Assembly: GCA_045536045.1 (NCBI GenBank)
Contig: JAZSMU010000071.1
Span: 1-29,596 of the forward strand
Length of the DNA stretch: 29,596 nt
Origin: RGIG1918 sp045536045
GTDB lineage: Bacteria > Cyanobacteriota > Vampirovibrionia > Gastranaerophilales > Gastranaerophilaceae
Direction: 5' to 3'
Shown piece by piece: positions 1-8,360 of the stretch; position 1 is the stretch's first letter, and each line of letters starts with the position of its first letter. The notes beneath the pieces were generated by a model that had not been told where the DNA came from, made no database searches, and was given only the letters and a program-made list of their open reading frames with translations. Position numbers and translations under genes: made by a program.

Positions 1-89
1 CATTCAATTAAAATCCTTAAAGATAAACCTCAACGCTGTCGTAAATGCATTTAGAAGCAAGTGTGACAGTTGAAAGGAGAACTACCATA

Positions 90-752
90 ATGTCAATGAA
101 TGTAAATTCTGTTGATTACTACAAAGGTGTATTTGCAGCAACAACTGGAGACGCAGCAGCAAAAGCAAAAATTGATGCTCAATATGAAGGCGAAACACTG
201 ACTGCTGACGAAGAATTACAATTAGCACAACTTGATGACCAAAACAAACAAGCTTATGTAGAAAAAGGCAAATCAGAAGGTGCCATGATAGGCGGGGTTG
301 CATGTGGTGTCGCAGGTGCAGCAATTGGCGTGAAGATTGGTGGCACAATTGGAAGCTTTATACCTGTTCCAGTTGTTGGAACACTTATAGGTGCATTAGC
401 AGGCGTATTAGTTGGTGGTTTAATTGGAATGTTCTGTGGTAAAGCTGAGCACGATAATAGTGCTACACACCAAGAAATACAACAAGCATTAGAAGCTGAT
501 GAAAAAGCAACAGCACAAGCAAATCTTGAAAAACAAGCATATTTGCAAGAAAAATATGAAAAAGGCAAAGCTGAAGCAGATAAATCACTAAATGAAATGC
601 TTGTTGGCAAAGAAGAAACAGAAGAAACAACAGAAGAAAAAGCAACAAATTTTGATAACAATATCTTCAATGTAGATACGACTGACGAAACGGAAGTAGC
701 AGAAAAACCAGAAGAAGAAGTCAACTCAGAAGAAAAATCTGAAACTGTATAA
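90..752 (+). CDS. Glycine-zipper membrane protein with acidic tail, function unknown
   Basis: 220 residues. I start at ATG 90 rather than the in-frame ATG at 45, because a Shine-Dalgarno sequence (GAAAGGAG, 72-79) sits about 10 bases upstream of 90 and nothing comparable precedes 45. The N-terminal 60 residues are soluble and acidic. Residues about 64-118 are a long hydrophobic stretch with Gly every three or four residues (GAMIGG, GALAGVLVGG), broken by a PVP turn; this is a glycine-zipper helical hairpin that would insert in a membrane. The rest is a charged, Glu/Lys-rich probable coiled coil ending in an acidic low-complexity tail. Glycine zippers occur in outer-membrane lipoproteins and in pore-forming or bacteriocin-like proteins, but there is no signal peptide or lipobox. 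I cannot assign a function. A strong terminator follows the stop directly. Confidence 0.7.
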   Translation: MSMNVNSVDYYKGVFAATTGDAAAKAKIDAQYEGETLTADEELQLAQLDDQNKQAYVEKGKSEGAMIGGVACGVAGAAIGVKIGGTIGSFIPVPVVGTLIGALAGVLVGGLIGMFCGKAEHDNSATHQEIQQALEADEKATAQANLEKQAYLQEKYEKGKAEADKSLNEMLVGKEETEETTEEKATNFDNNIFNVDTTDETEVAEKPEEEVNSEEKSETV

Positions 753-777
753 AAAAAGCCCCTTATGGGGCTTTTTT
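752..777. terminator. Bidirectional intrinsic terminator
   Basis: An 11-bp perfect stem (AAAAAAGCCCC, 752-762; GGGGCTTTTTT, 767-777) with loop TTAT. It has a T-tract on both strands, so it can end both the plus-strand glycine-zipper gene and the minus-strand tetR gene. Confidence 0.9.
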
Positions 778-1456
778 AATTAGAATTTTCTATACAAGAA
801 ATATCAATATTTAACCTCTTTAATGAATCTTTAATAAGATTTTTAAGTAAGGTTTTAATTTTAATATTATCTTCAGAATTAAATGTGTTTCTTTCAACAT
901 TTTTATAAATAATTTTCTTCATAAATTTAAAAGATAAAATTTCGCCCATTGTTGTGCAAAGCAAGAAAATTAATTCAGAATCTGTTTTCTTTCTTCCTGT
1001 AATAGAGGACAAAAGCCCAACAAGGCAATCATACATTTTTTGCGATTTTCTTCTATATTCAAGCCCAAAAGTTGAATTTGAAATAGATTGCTCTTTTAAC
1101 ATTAACATAACAAAATTATCTGAAACCTTATCGGAATAAAGAAAATCTATATATTTATATAAAATATGCAAATATAGTTTTATTTTTTCAACTTGTGTAA
1201 GCTCATCTGGCTCTTGAGCCCTCAAAAGCTCATCTGCTAAAAACTCTAAGCCTAAATCGCATATGTAATTAATAATTGTTGAATACAAATTATCTTTTGT
1301 ATCAAAATAGTATGAAATTAAGCTTAAATTAACACCTGCATCTGCTGCAATTTCTCTAATTCCAACAGACGAATAGTCTTTTCTTGCAAAAAGCTTAATA
1401 GCAGATTGCATAATTTTTCTTTTTGTTAATTCTGATTTTTTTAATTCAACTTCCAT
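776..1456 (-). CDS. TetR/AcrR-family transcriptional regulator
   Basis: 226 residues. The N-terminal helix-turn-helix matches the TetR family: residues about 10-60 carry the AIKLFA segment, then GIREIAADAGVN and the recognition-helix signature SYYFDTKDNLY. The remaining 165 residues are helical and variable, as expected of the ligand-binding domain. No Shine-Dalgarno precedes the ATG; instead a -10-like TAAAAT ends 6 bases upstream (see the promoter entry). The gene is divergent from the periplasmic-binding/TolC fusion at 1652, and TetR proteins often repress a divergent efflux gene, so that gene is the likely target. A palindrome at 1570-1589 between them is a candidate operator. Family assignment is firm; target and ligand are inferred. 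Confidence 0.92.
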   Translation of the reverse strand: MEVELKKSELTKRKIMQSAIKLFARKDYSSVGIREIAADAGVNLSLISYYFDTKDNLYSTIINYICDLGLEFLADELLRAQEPDELTQVEKIKLYLHILYKYIDFLYSDKVSDNFVMLMLKEQSISNSTFGLEYRRKSQKMYDCLVGLLSSITGRKKTDSELIFLLCTTMGEILSFKFMKKIIYKNVERNTFNSEDNIKIKTLLKNLIKDSLKRLNIDISCIENSN

Positions 1457-1462
1457 ATGCCA

Positions 1463-1491
1463 ATTTTAAAAAAAATTATAAAAATTAGCAA
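1463..1491 (-). promoter_or_regulatory. Predicted tetR promoter, leaderless geometry
   Basis: Read on the minus strand: -35 TTGCTA (1491-1486), 17-bp spacer, -10 TAAAAT (1468-1463), then 6 bases to the ATG. A transcription start about 7 bases after the -10 would fall on the start codon. Confidence 0.55.
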
Positions 1492-1569
1492 CCAAAAAAC
1501 AGTTTTTAAACAGGTGTTCAATATGCAAAATGTGGCAAAAAGCCCACAAGTAAAGGCTTTTATAAAATA

Positions 1570-1589
1570 TACAAAAATGACTTTTTGTA
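1570..1589. promoter_or_regulatory. Candidate TetR operator palindrome
   Basis: An inverted repeat with 8-bp perfect arms, TACAAAAA and TTTTTGTA, around TGAC, in the 195-bp region between the divergent tetR and TolC-fusion genes. Location and symmetry suit a dimeric TetR repressor. AT-rich palindromes arise easily by chance here, so the assignment is tentative. Confidence 0.35.
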
Positions 1590-1651
1590 AAAAATTTGCA
1601 TTTTAATATTTATATTTTAAATTTAGGCTAAGGAAGTAAGAGGGATTATTT

Positions 1652-4075
1652 ATGAAAAAAATTATCACAACTTTACTTTTGAGTGCATTTATTTTAACTC
1701 AAGGTTCTGCAATTGCTAGCATGCCACTTGCAAAATTTTCACAAGATGCAGTCAAAAACTTAAAGTATTCACCAAAAGCTTCAACAATTTCTTACGCGTT
1801 CATTTTTGATGGACCATCAGACAAAAACAATGAAGTTTTGGCTCAATTTCAGCGTGCTATTACAATAACTACTGCTCCTGATTTCAAACCTGTATTCAAC
1901 AAAGATAATGTTTATGTTGGAGACTGGAGTGTAAAATCAGTTAACGCACTTTGCGAAAAAGCAATTAAATCAAATGCACAAGTTATTGTTTCTTTGGGAT
2001 ATTTATCAACTAAATATTTCAACTCACAAAAAGACAGAAGAAAAACTGTTATCACAATTGACCAATACGGTTTAAAAGACATTGGTTCAGGTGCGTTCAA
2101 CCCTGTTCAACAAAATGTTAAAAGCGTTAAATTCTTTAAAAACCTATTGAATTTCCAAAAAGGTGCAATTTTAGTTAATGAAAGCTTCTACAATACAAGA
2201 TACGACTGGGCAGAAGTTGCTAAAAAAGCTGCTCCAGACATTAATGTAGATGTTATTTCAGTTAGCAAAGATAACCATGTAAATGTTACAAACAACATTT
2301 TGTCAAAAGGCTATGACGCTGTTATCTTTACACCACTTTATAACCTTTCAAATGAAGAAAGAAAAGCAATGATTTCTAGCTTTAATAACGCTAAATTGCC
2401 AACTTTCTCAACTCAAGGTAAAGATGATGTTGAATTAGGCGTGCTACTAGGTTCAAGTGCATTAGATATTGATAGAAAATTAGCTGAAGCTACTTCTTTT
2501 GATATTCGTGCAGCACTTGAAGGACACACACACCAAGTTCAACCAGTTAAATTCTACGAAGACCAAATCGTATACATCAATAAAGATACTTGTGGAATTA
2601 TTGGTTATGTTCCACACTTAAGAGTATTAAACTTTGCTGAAGTTATTACTGAAAAAGCTCCTGCAAAACTTACTCTTTCAACTATTTTTGATGAAATGAG
2701 CAAAACAAACTTAGACATCAAAAGAAAACACTTATTAGTTAAAGCAGCTAGAAGGTCTTCAGTTGCAGCTATTTTAAAATATTTACCAACATTTAGCATG
2801 ACAGTTGGTTTCCAACAATACAACGAAGACTATGCAGATTCTGCTAAACTATCAATTCCAGAAAAAACAGGTGTATTTAAAATGGGCATAGACCAAGTTA
2901 TCTACTCACCTGCTTTAGTTACAAATATCTTAATTAAAAACAAACAAGTTGACTTTGCTAAAGAAGAAGCATTCTTAAAAGAACAAGAAGTTGGTCTAGA
3001 ATTAGCATTTCTTTATATTGAAACTTTAATGCTTGAAAATATGATTAGAGTTCAAAAAGAATATGTTAATGAATCCAGAGAAAACTTAGCAATTGCTCGT
3101 GTTCGTGAACAAATGGGCAAATGTGGTCCTGAAGAAGCTTTAAGATGGGCAGCTCAACTTTCTAAAAACGAACAAAATCTTCTTGATATGAATGCAGCAC
3201 ACAGAAACTTAAAAATTGATATCAACAAACTATTACATAAAGACCAAAAATTTGATTTCACTTTAGAACAATTAAAAACTTCAGACCCAGCGTTCTACAC
3301 AAGCGAAATCCACTTGGTTGATTATGTAACATACCCAGATAATTTAGAGAAATTCACTCAAATGCTTATTGAAGAAGCATACAGAGTTTCTCCTGAGCTT
3401 GCTAAATTAAGAGCAGCAATCAAAATGAAGACTTATGAAAGAAATATGTATCTTCAAAAATTCGTTTTACCAGATGCGGTTGTTTCTCTAGAATATACTT
3501 CATTATTTGATAGAGAATTTGCTAACCCAATTCCTGCTCTACCAATTCAAACAGCACTTGGACCAATGCCATTAAACAGAATACTTAACACTCCTGATGC
3601 TACAAACTTCAGATTAGGTATTTTTGCTCAATGGAAACCAATTGAAGGTGGTCAAAAATTTGCTGAAATTGCTAGAATTAAAGCAGAAAGAGATGAATTA
3701 ATGCTATATGATGCAGAAGTTCGCACTATGCTTGAACAACACATAAGAAATGTTATCAATAACGCATTAGCTGCTTACATGAGTATCGGCAAAAACTACA
3801 AAGCAAGCTTCGCTGCAGGCGAAAACTATTTAAGAGTTAAAAACCTATACAGAAGAGGCGAAGCAACAATTGCTCAACTTATTGACGCACAAGATATCTA
3901 CTTAGAATCTAAAGTTAAAGCATACAACTCACAATATGCATTCTTTAAAGAACTTGTTTGGGTTCAAAGAGGAATCTGTGCTGTTGATTGGAACAAAGCT
4001 AATGATGAGGCTAAAGCATTCATCCAAAAAATTAAAGATGAAATCACACCTCGTCCTGACATTGAATTATTGTAA
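1652..4075 (+). CDS. Periplasmic substrate-binding domain fused to a TolC-type outer-membrane efflux domain
   Basis: 807 residues with a clear signal peptide (MKKIITTLLLSAFILTQG, cleavage near residues 20-23). Residues about 40-330 alternate strands and helices like the two-lobed ABC_sub_bind (PF04392-type) periplasmic binding proteins. Examples are SYAFIFDGP, AQVIVSLG, AILVNESFY and YDAVIFTPLY. Residues about 340-790 are long helical segments of the outer-membrane efflux (TolC) family, with the typical C-terminal run GEATIAQLIDAQDIYLESK. TolC proteins are normally 430-490 residues, so the extra 300 residues are a true N-terminal addition. The start has a purine-rich Shine-Dalgarno (GAGGG, 1640-1644). 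The protein probably sits in the outer membrane with the binding domain in the periplasm, giving a TolC channel a tethered ligand receptor. No inner-membrane pump or adaptor gene lies in the window. The TolC half is sure; the binding half is probable. Confidence 0.8.
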   Translation: MKKIITTLLLSAFILTQGSAIASMPLAKFSQDAVKNLKYSPKASTISYAFIFDGPSDKNNEVLAQFQRAITITTAPDFKPVFNKDNVYVGDWSVKSVNALCEKAIKSNAQVIVSLGYLSTKYFNSQKDRRKTVITIDQYGLKDIGSGAFNPVQQNVKSVKFFKNLLNFQKGAILVNESFYNTRYDWAEVAKKAAPDINVDVISVSKDNHVNVTNNILSKGYDAVIFTPLYNLSNEERKAMISSFNNAKLPTFSTQGKDDVELGVLLGSSALDIDRKLAEATSFDIRAALEGHTHQVQPVKFYEDQIVYINKDTCGIIGYVPHLRVLNFAEVITEKAPAKLTLSTIFDEMSKTNLDIKRKHLLVKAARRSSVAAILKYLPTFSMTVGFQQYNEDYADSAKLSIPEKTGVFKMGIDQVIYSPALVTNILIKNKQVDFAKEEAFLKEQEVGLELAFLYIETLMLENMIRVQKEYVNESRENLAIARVREQMGKCGPEEALRWAAQLSKNEQNLLDMNAAHRNLKIDINKLLHKDQKFDFTLEQLKTSDPAFYTSEIHLVDYVTYPDNLEKFTQMLIEEAYRVSPELAKLRAAIKMKTYERNMYLQKFVLPDAVVSLEYTSLFDREFANPIPALPIQTALGPMPLNRILNTPDATNFRLGIFAQWKPIEGGQKFAEIARIKAERDELMLYDAEVRTMLEQHIRNVINNALAAYMSIGKNYKASFAAGENYLRVKNLYRRGEATIAQLIDAQDIYLESKVKAYNSQYAFFKELVWVQRGICAVDWNKANDEAKAFIQKIKDEITPRPDIELL

Positions 4076-4092
4076 TTCATATAAGTCATAAG

Positions 4093-4128
4093 AAAAAACG
4101 CCTGAATTAATTTTCGGGCGTTTTTTTT
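4093..4128. terminator. Bidirectional intrinsic terminator
   Basis: Stem ACGCCTGAA/TTCGGGCGT (one G-T pair) with loop TTAATT, flanked by A6 and T8. It serves the TolC fusion on the plus strand and the protease at 4158-7211 on the minus strand. Confidence 0.88.
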
Positions 4129-4157
4129 AATTGATAAAACTTTGAAATGCTAACTTT

Positions 4158-7100
4158 TTAAGCAATTTCCCCTTTTTTAGTTTTATCTATGATTTCTAGT
4201 ATTTTAGCATCTAGTGCTTCTAGTTCAGCTAATTTTTCTGGTGTTTGACGAGATAACCATTCATTTCTAAATGCTAAAAATTCATCTGACATAATGATAC
4301 ATTCGCCAGTTCCAACTCTAGATGAGTATTTATCTGTAAACTCTTGAACAAATGGAGCATAAGTTTGAACAATTAAGTTTGAAACTTTTTCAGCATTTTT
4401 CAAAATTACATTTGTATCATCATCCATATCAGCTCTCATTTTTTCAGATAAGCCTGTTTTGTCTTCAATTAATGACATTCTGCCTGTTTTAGCACCCATA
4501 CCCATTCTTTCAACAGCTAAACGTGCGTAATAGGTTGCAGTTTGCATATCTTGAGTTATGCCCCAAGAGCCTTCCATATTGTAGAATTCTTTTTCAGATG
4601 AGAATCCACCAAATGAGCAAACAATTTCTGCAAAGTTTTTCTCAAATGACCACTCATCATTTTTTGAATCTTTCATAAATACGGCTCCACCGTAGCTTCC
4701 TCTAGGGTCTAAAGTAATGAAGTCTACAACATTTGGCAAGTGCCAAGGCTTCTCTTGTTTTTGAGCTAAATCATACATATATTGAAGAGTTAGTGCGTGT
4801 CCACATTCATGACTTGTAACAATTTTCTTTCTAGGTTCAGATTGCTCTGCATGAGAAACTCTTCCTGTTGTAGTTTGCAAAAATGCTTCAGTAAAGTCTG
4901 CTCTGTCAATTGCTTCTTTGCCACGACTTTTTGAAACATCATCTGCCTTATCTAAAAGATACATAATATCTACAACGGAAAAACCATTTGTTGTTTGAGC
5001 AATTCTCTCAATTACTGAGGCTTTTTCTTCTTTTGTTTCACCTGCAATATTGTAGCCATTTTTATCTATATAGTAATTAAAGATGTCTGTTCTATCTGTT
5101 GTATCTTGTGGAGAATAGATAATAATACTGTCTAAAAATTTATATGGTTTCATAATGTTTTGGTCTAATAATTCTGGTCTATTTGTTGAACCAACAATAA
5201 TTAGATTAACATTTTCATTTTTACGAACATTTTCCATTTCAAGCAATAATTGAGAGAATGCTTTTTGTTCATAAATTGAAGAAACGCCATATAATGGGTC
5301 TGAACCAAAGTTGTCAAAGTTTTCAATGAAAATCATTGCTGTTTTGTTTTTATTTGTTTCAGCCTGTGTTTTAGCTGTGTTTATAAGTTTTTTGATTTTA
5401 ACTTCAGATAAATCCATGCTTTGAGATAGTGCATCTAAATCTTTAAGAGCAAAATCTCTAGCATTTATAGAAATCATTGGAATACCAGCTTCCCCAGCAA
5501 TTGCTTCTGCAGTGTGGCGTCTGCCACCACCATATGAAGTGCCATTATCTAAATACATAGTAAAGCCTCTTGTTGAGCCTTTTTTGCCACGTTTAATTAA
5601 TTCAACAACACTCATTGCTTCAGCTTTTGTCATTGGAGTTCCAACAATGTCTGAAATTCTTTTTTTGGTGTCAAATACGATTTTAAAATCATCTGAAGAT
5701 GCTTTAACTTGTTTTGTATCTGCATTTTCAAGCTCAAATATTTCAATTTCTTCAATACCAATTGCTTTACCTTTTTCTGAATCAACAAAGCTTTCATCTG
5801 TAAAATATGAAGAAACTTTTTTCATATATTCAATGGCTTTTTCAGGGAAATATCCATTATCATGGCTTGAAATTTCAACTGCTCTTCTAATTGCGTCTTC
5901 AGTCCATTCTTTTTTAGTTTGATTTTTAATAAATTCAGCACCTTTGTCGCCTAAAAACATTTCAATTGTATCTAAGCCTGTTAGCATTGGGATAGAAAGC
6001 AAGTTGAAGTGTTTTAAAGGTTTTGAAAGACCAGCGTCAGAAGCTGTGTTTGCAAGATGAGAATCTTTATTAGAAATTAAAACAAGTTGTTGTTTGTTTT
6101 TCTCTCTATTTTTATTCATCAATAAGTCGTAATCGTTTTGAGTAACCATCATTTGACCAGTTCCTCTTGCGATACCTGTATTTTTAATTGCAGAACGCAT
6201 ATCAAACACGAAAATTTGATGTTTGTCGTTTTCTTTTCTTGTAGTTTTCATTTTCTTATCAATGAAGTCAAATGTTACATCATCATTGAAGAAAATAATT
6301 TCAGAATTTTCATTATTTAAAGTTTTATAACTTTGACCTGGTTTGTTAATTAAATTTGCAAAGCTAGAAATTAAGTATTTTGAAGATTCAGAGTTGTCGT
6401 TGTCATATGTAATAAATACATCATTGCCAATATCTAAGTTTCTCCAAATTTTATCAGCTTTTTCATCATAAAATTTCAAGTGAGTTTTTTGTTTTTCTGG
6501 AGCTTTATCAACCATTAATTCATCTTGAACTTTGTATAAGAAATCCATAAATTGTTTTTTAATAGTTGGCTCATGAGAATTTAGAACACTCATTAAGAAG
6601 AAATTATCTAAATATGCATCTCCTTGGTCTGTGGTTAATTGAACAGAATACATATCGTTAATATCTGCCATCATTTCAGGAGTCGGAGTTGGTTTTGCAT
6701 GTTTTTTTACAGGAACATTTAAATTTGCAAGATTTTGAGTTTGAAGTGCAATTTCTTCTTCTAAAAGAGGCTTAAATTTTGCACGTTTTTCAGGATTTTT
6801 AATCAAATCTGGAATTTCAGCACAATATGCCATATATTCTGGTGTTTGATAAATCTTTTCATTATCATAGCTTTTTTCGCCAGAATCTAATTCTTCAATA
6901 AACATGTTCAAATTTAATAAAGATTGAAGATAAATATGGTCCATTGTTAGTTTTGTATGACCAAATTGCTTTGCAATTTCTTCAGCCATCAAAAATTGTT
7001 GCTGAGAAATTGGGGTAAAGTTTTCTTGAGCTTCAATAAATTTTTCTTTGTTAGCCTTTTCCCATGCACCTGTAAATGAAACTTGATAGTATGCAGGGTT

Positions 7101-7211
7101 TGTTGGTGGAAGTTCATTAATAGTGTTTGTTGTTGTCATTTGTGGCTTTTTTTGTTGCTCAAAATGAGCTAATTTAGCTTGTTGTCTTGCTTGGATGGGG
7201 GTAATTCTCAT
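4158..7211 (-). CDS. Clp/FtsH chimaera: pseudo-ATPase with intact M41 zinc-protease site
   Basis: 1017 residues; start supported by GAGGAAAA upstream. Residues 40-50 hold an F-x-G motif (SFTGA). Residues 68-105 resemble a Clp N-domain repeat (AEEIAKQFGHTKLTMDHIY). Residues about 260-470 resemble ClpA/B D1, ending in its small-domain signature (TEDAIRRAVEIS, FPEKAIEYM) but with no Walker A. Residues about 510-780 match the FtsH ATPase by flanks (AGEAGIP, GSTNRPELLD), yet the P-loop is DNGTSYGGGRRH, Walker B reads IFIENFD instead of IFIDEID, and the RPGRFDR arginine-finger segment reads KPYKFLD. Residues about 795-960 are the M41 peptidase, with HECGH (801-805) and the third-ligand Asp in ITQD (888). 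There are no transmembrane helices, unlike FtsH. ATP hydrolysis looks lost and proteolysis kept. The family match is firm; the role is unknown. Confidence 0.85.
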   Translation of the reverse strand: MRITPIQARQQAKLAHFEQQKKPQMTTTNTINELPPTNPAYYQVSFTGAWEKANKEKFIEAQENFTPISQQQFLMAEEIAKQFGHTKLTMDHIYLQSLLNLNMFIEELDSGEKSYDNEKIYQTPEYMAYCAEIPDLIKNPEKRAKFKPLLEEEIALQTQNLANLNVPVKKHAKPTPTPEMMADINDMYSVQLTTDQGDAYLDNFFLMSVLNSHEPTIKKQFMDFLYKVQDELMVDKAPEKQKTHLKFYDEKADKIWRNLDIGNDVFITYDNDNSESSKYLISSFANLINKPGQSYKTLNNENSEIIFFNDDVTFDFIDKKMKTTRKENDKHQIFVFDMRSAIKNTGIARGTGQMMVTQNDYDLLMNKNREKNKQQLVLISNKDSHLANTASDAGLSKPLKHFNLLSIPMLTGLDTIEMFLGDKGAEFIKNQTKKEWTEDAIRRAVEISSHDNGYFPEKAIEYMKKVSSYFTDESFVDSEKGKAIGIEEIEIFELENADTKQVKASSDDFKIVFDTKKRISDIVGTPMTKAEAMSVVELIKRGKKGSTRGFTMYLDNGTSYGGGRRHTAEAIAGEAGIPMISINARDFALKDLDALSQSMDLSEVKIKKLINTAKTQAETNKNKTAMIFIENFDNFGSDPLYGVSSIYEQKAFSQLLLEMENVRKNENVNLIIVGSTNRPELLDQNIMKPYKFLDSIIIYSPQDTTDRTDIFNYYIDKNGYNIAGETKEEKASVIERIAQTTNGFSVVDIMYLLDKADDVSKSRGKEAIDRADFTEAFLQTTTGRVSHAEQSEPRKKIVTSHECGHALTLQYMYDLAQKQEKPWHLPNVVDFITLDPRGSYGGAVFMKDSKNDEWSFEKNFAEIVCSFGGFSSEKEFYNMEGSWGITQDMQTATYYARLAVERMGMGAKTGRMSLIEDKTGLSEKMRADMDDDTNVILKNAEKVSNLIVQTYAPFVQEFTDKYSSRVGTGECIIMSDEFLAFRNEWLSRQTPEKLAELEALDAKILEIIDKTKKGEIA

Positions 7212-7313
7212 TATTTTTCCTCAAATAAATAGTTGGAGATACAAAATTTGTAAAAAAAATATTTTGCTAAAGTTTTTACAAAAATTAATAAAAAATATTT
7301 TCTTTGTTTAAAG

Positions 7314-7319
7314 TAAAAT
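7314..7319 (+). promoter_or_regulatory. Candidate -10 box, leaderless start of the aldolase-like gene
   Basis: TAAAAT lies 7 bases before ATG 7327, which has no Shine-Dalgarno. I see no convincing -35. The region between this start and the divergent protease start at 7211 is 115 bp and very AT-rich. Confidence 0.35.
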
Positions 7320-7326
7320 TAATTTT

Positions 7327-8070
7327 ATGGAAATTTTAGAAAATATACTTAAAGATTTAATTTACTCAAACACTCTTTATGGGCTAAAAATTGAATTTGA
7401 AGCTCAAGGAGCAAGCTTGGATGAAGTTATATTTTTAAATAATTTAGCAAAAAAATATGATGTAAATTTTTCAGTTAAAATCTCTGGAGCAGAAGCGATA
7501 AGGGATTTAAACGATATAAAAAACTTAAATTTGCATACAATTATTGCTCCATTAATTGAATCACCTTATGCACTTGAAAAGTTTGTTAATTCAGTTGATA
7601 AAATTTATCAAAATAATTCGCCAAAACTTGAAATTAATGTTGAAAGCATAATGGGATTTAAAAATTTAGATGAAATAATTAATTCTGAAAAATTTAAAAG
7701 ACTTTATGGTGTTAAAATTGGAAGAACAGATTTAGCGAATTCTATGGGGTTAAATAGAGAGTTTGTGAATTCTGATGATGTTTTTGCCATTGTTGAGAAA
7801 ATCTCTTCAAAAATCGCATCTGAGGGGCTTAATTTGACGCTTGGAGGTGGAGTTGATATTAAAACTTTGGAATTTACAAAAAAAATGCCATATTTAACTC
7901 AAATTGAAACAAGAAATGTTATTTTAAATTTGAATAATTTTGATAATTTACCTAGAGCAATTGAATTATCACATAAATTTGAAATTGCACTTATAGAAAA
8001 TAAAGAAAAATTTGGCATCAAATTAGATAAAAATGATTTAGAGAGAATTAAAATCTTAAGCACTAGATAG
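7327..8070 (+). CDS. HpcH/HpaI aldolase / citrate lyase beta-like TIM-barrel protein
   Basis: 247 residues, the size of class II 2-oxo-acid aldolases of the HpcH/HpaI superfamily. Matching elements are the barrel strand with APLIESPYAL (74-83), INVESIMGF (103-111), which would supply the metal-binding Glu (E106), and IGRTDLANSMGL (131-142), close to the family's IGPNDLS-x-S-G segment with D135 as second metal ligand. A GGGVD loop follows near residue 173. These enzymes cleave or form C-C bonds next to a 2-oxo acid using a divalent metal; the substrate cannot be told from sequence. The start has no Shine-Dalgarno. The next gene begins 8 bases after the stop, so the two are probably cotranscribed. 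Superfamily likely, specific function unknown. Confidence 0.72.
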   Translation: MEILENILKDLIYSNTLYGLKIEFEAQGASLDEVIFLNNLAKKYDVNFSVKISGAEAIRDLNDIKNLNLHTIIAPLIESPYALEKFVNSVDKIYQNNSPKLEINVESIMGFKNLDEIINSEKFKRLYGVKIGRTDLANSMGLNREFVNSDDVFAIVEKISSKIASEGLNLTLGGGVDIKTLEFTKKMPYLTQIETRNVILNLNNFDNLPRAIELSHKFEIALIENKEKFGIKLDKNDLERIKILSTR

Positions 8071-8078
8071 GAGAAGAT

Positions 8079-8288
8079 ATGAAAATCAGAAGCATTACAA
8101 CAACAAGATTTACAAATAATGACAAAAAACAAGAAAATAGAGGGCTGAAAGTTGATACACCTACAATTTGCCACAAAGAATATTTCAAAAATGGTCAAAT
8201 AAAAGAAGAAAAATATACAGATGGCACTGTTGTTGGCTATAATGAGCAAGGAGATGTTGTATTTCAAGTTAAAAGAAAAACATTTTAG
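8079..8288 (+). CDS. Small hypothetical protein with MORN-like strand repeat
   Basis: 69 residues, following the aldolase-like gene by 8 bases, with a Shine-Dalgarno (GGAG, 8070-8073) overlapping the previous stop region. The N-terminus is basic and polar. The C-terminal half contains EYFKNGQIKEEKYTDGTVVGYNE, a pattern like the YxNGxxK/GxxxYxDG units of MORN or toxin_YwqK-type antiparallel strands, here about two units. No signal peptide or membrane segment. I do not recognise the family beyond that similarity. Confidence 0.6.
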   Translation: MKIRSITTTRFTNNDKKQENRGLKVDTPTICHKEYFKNGQIKEEKYTDGTVVGYNEQGDVVFQVKRKTF

Positions 8289-8360
8289 TTAATTAAGCAA
8301 TTTTTGTACTAAAAATGTTTTTATTAATACAAGGAAGTACAAAAGAAAAGGGAATTAATT

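Noticed and set aside
45..89. Upstream in-frame ATG of the glycine-zipper gene
   Set aside because: No Shine-Dalgarno before 45; GAAAGGAG at 72-79 clearly serves ATG 90.
254..724. 156-codon minus-strand frame opposite the glycine-zipper gene
   Set aside because: Shadow of the coding strand, low-complexity Ser/Val composition, no ribosome binding site.
5512..5922. 136-codon plus-strand frame inside the Clp/FtsH protease
   Set aside because: Antisense to well-supported conserved domains, no start signal.
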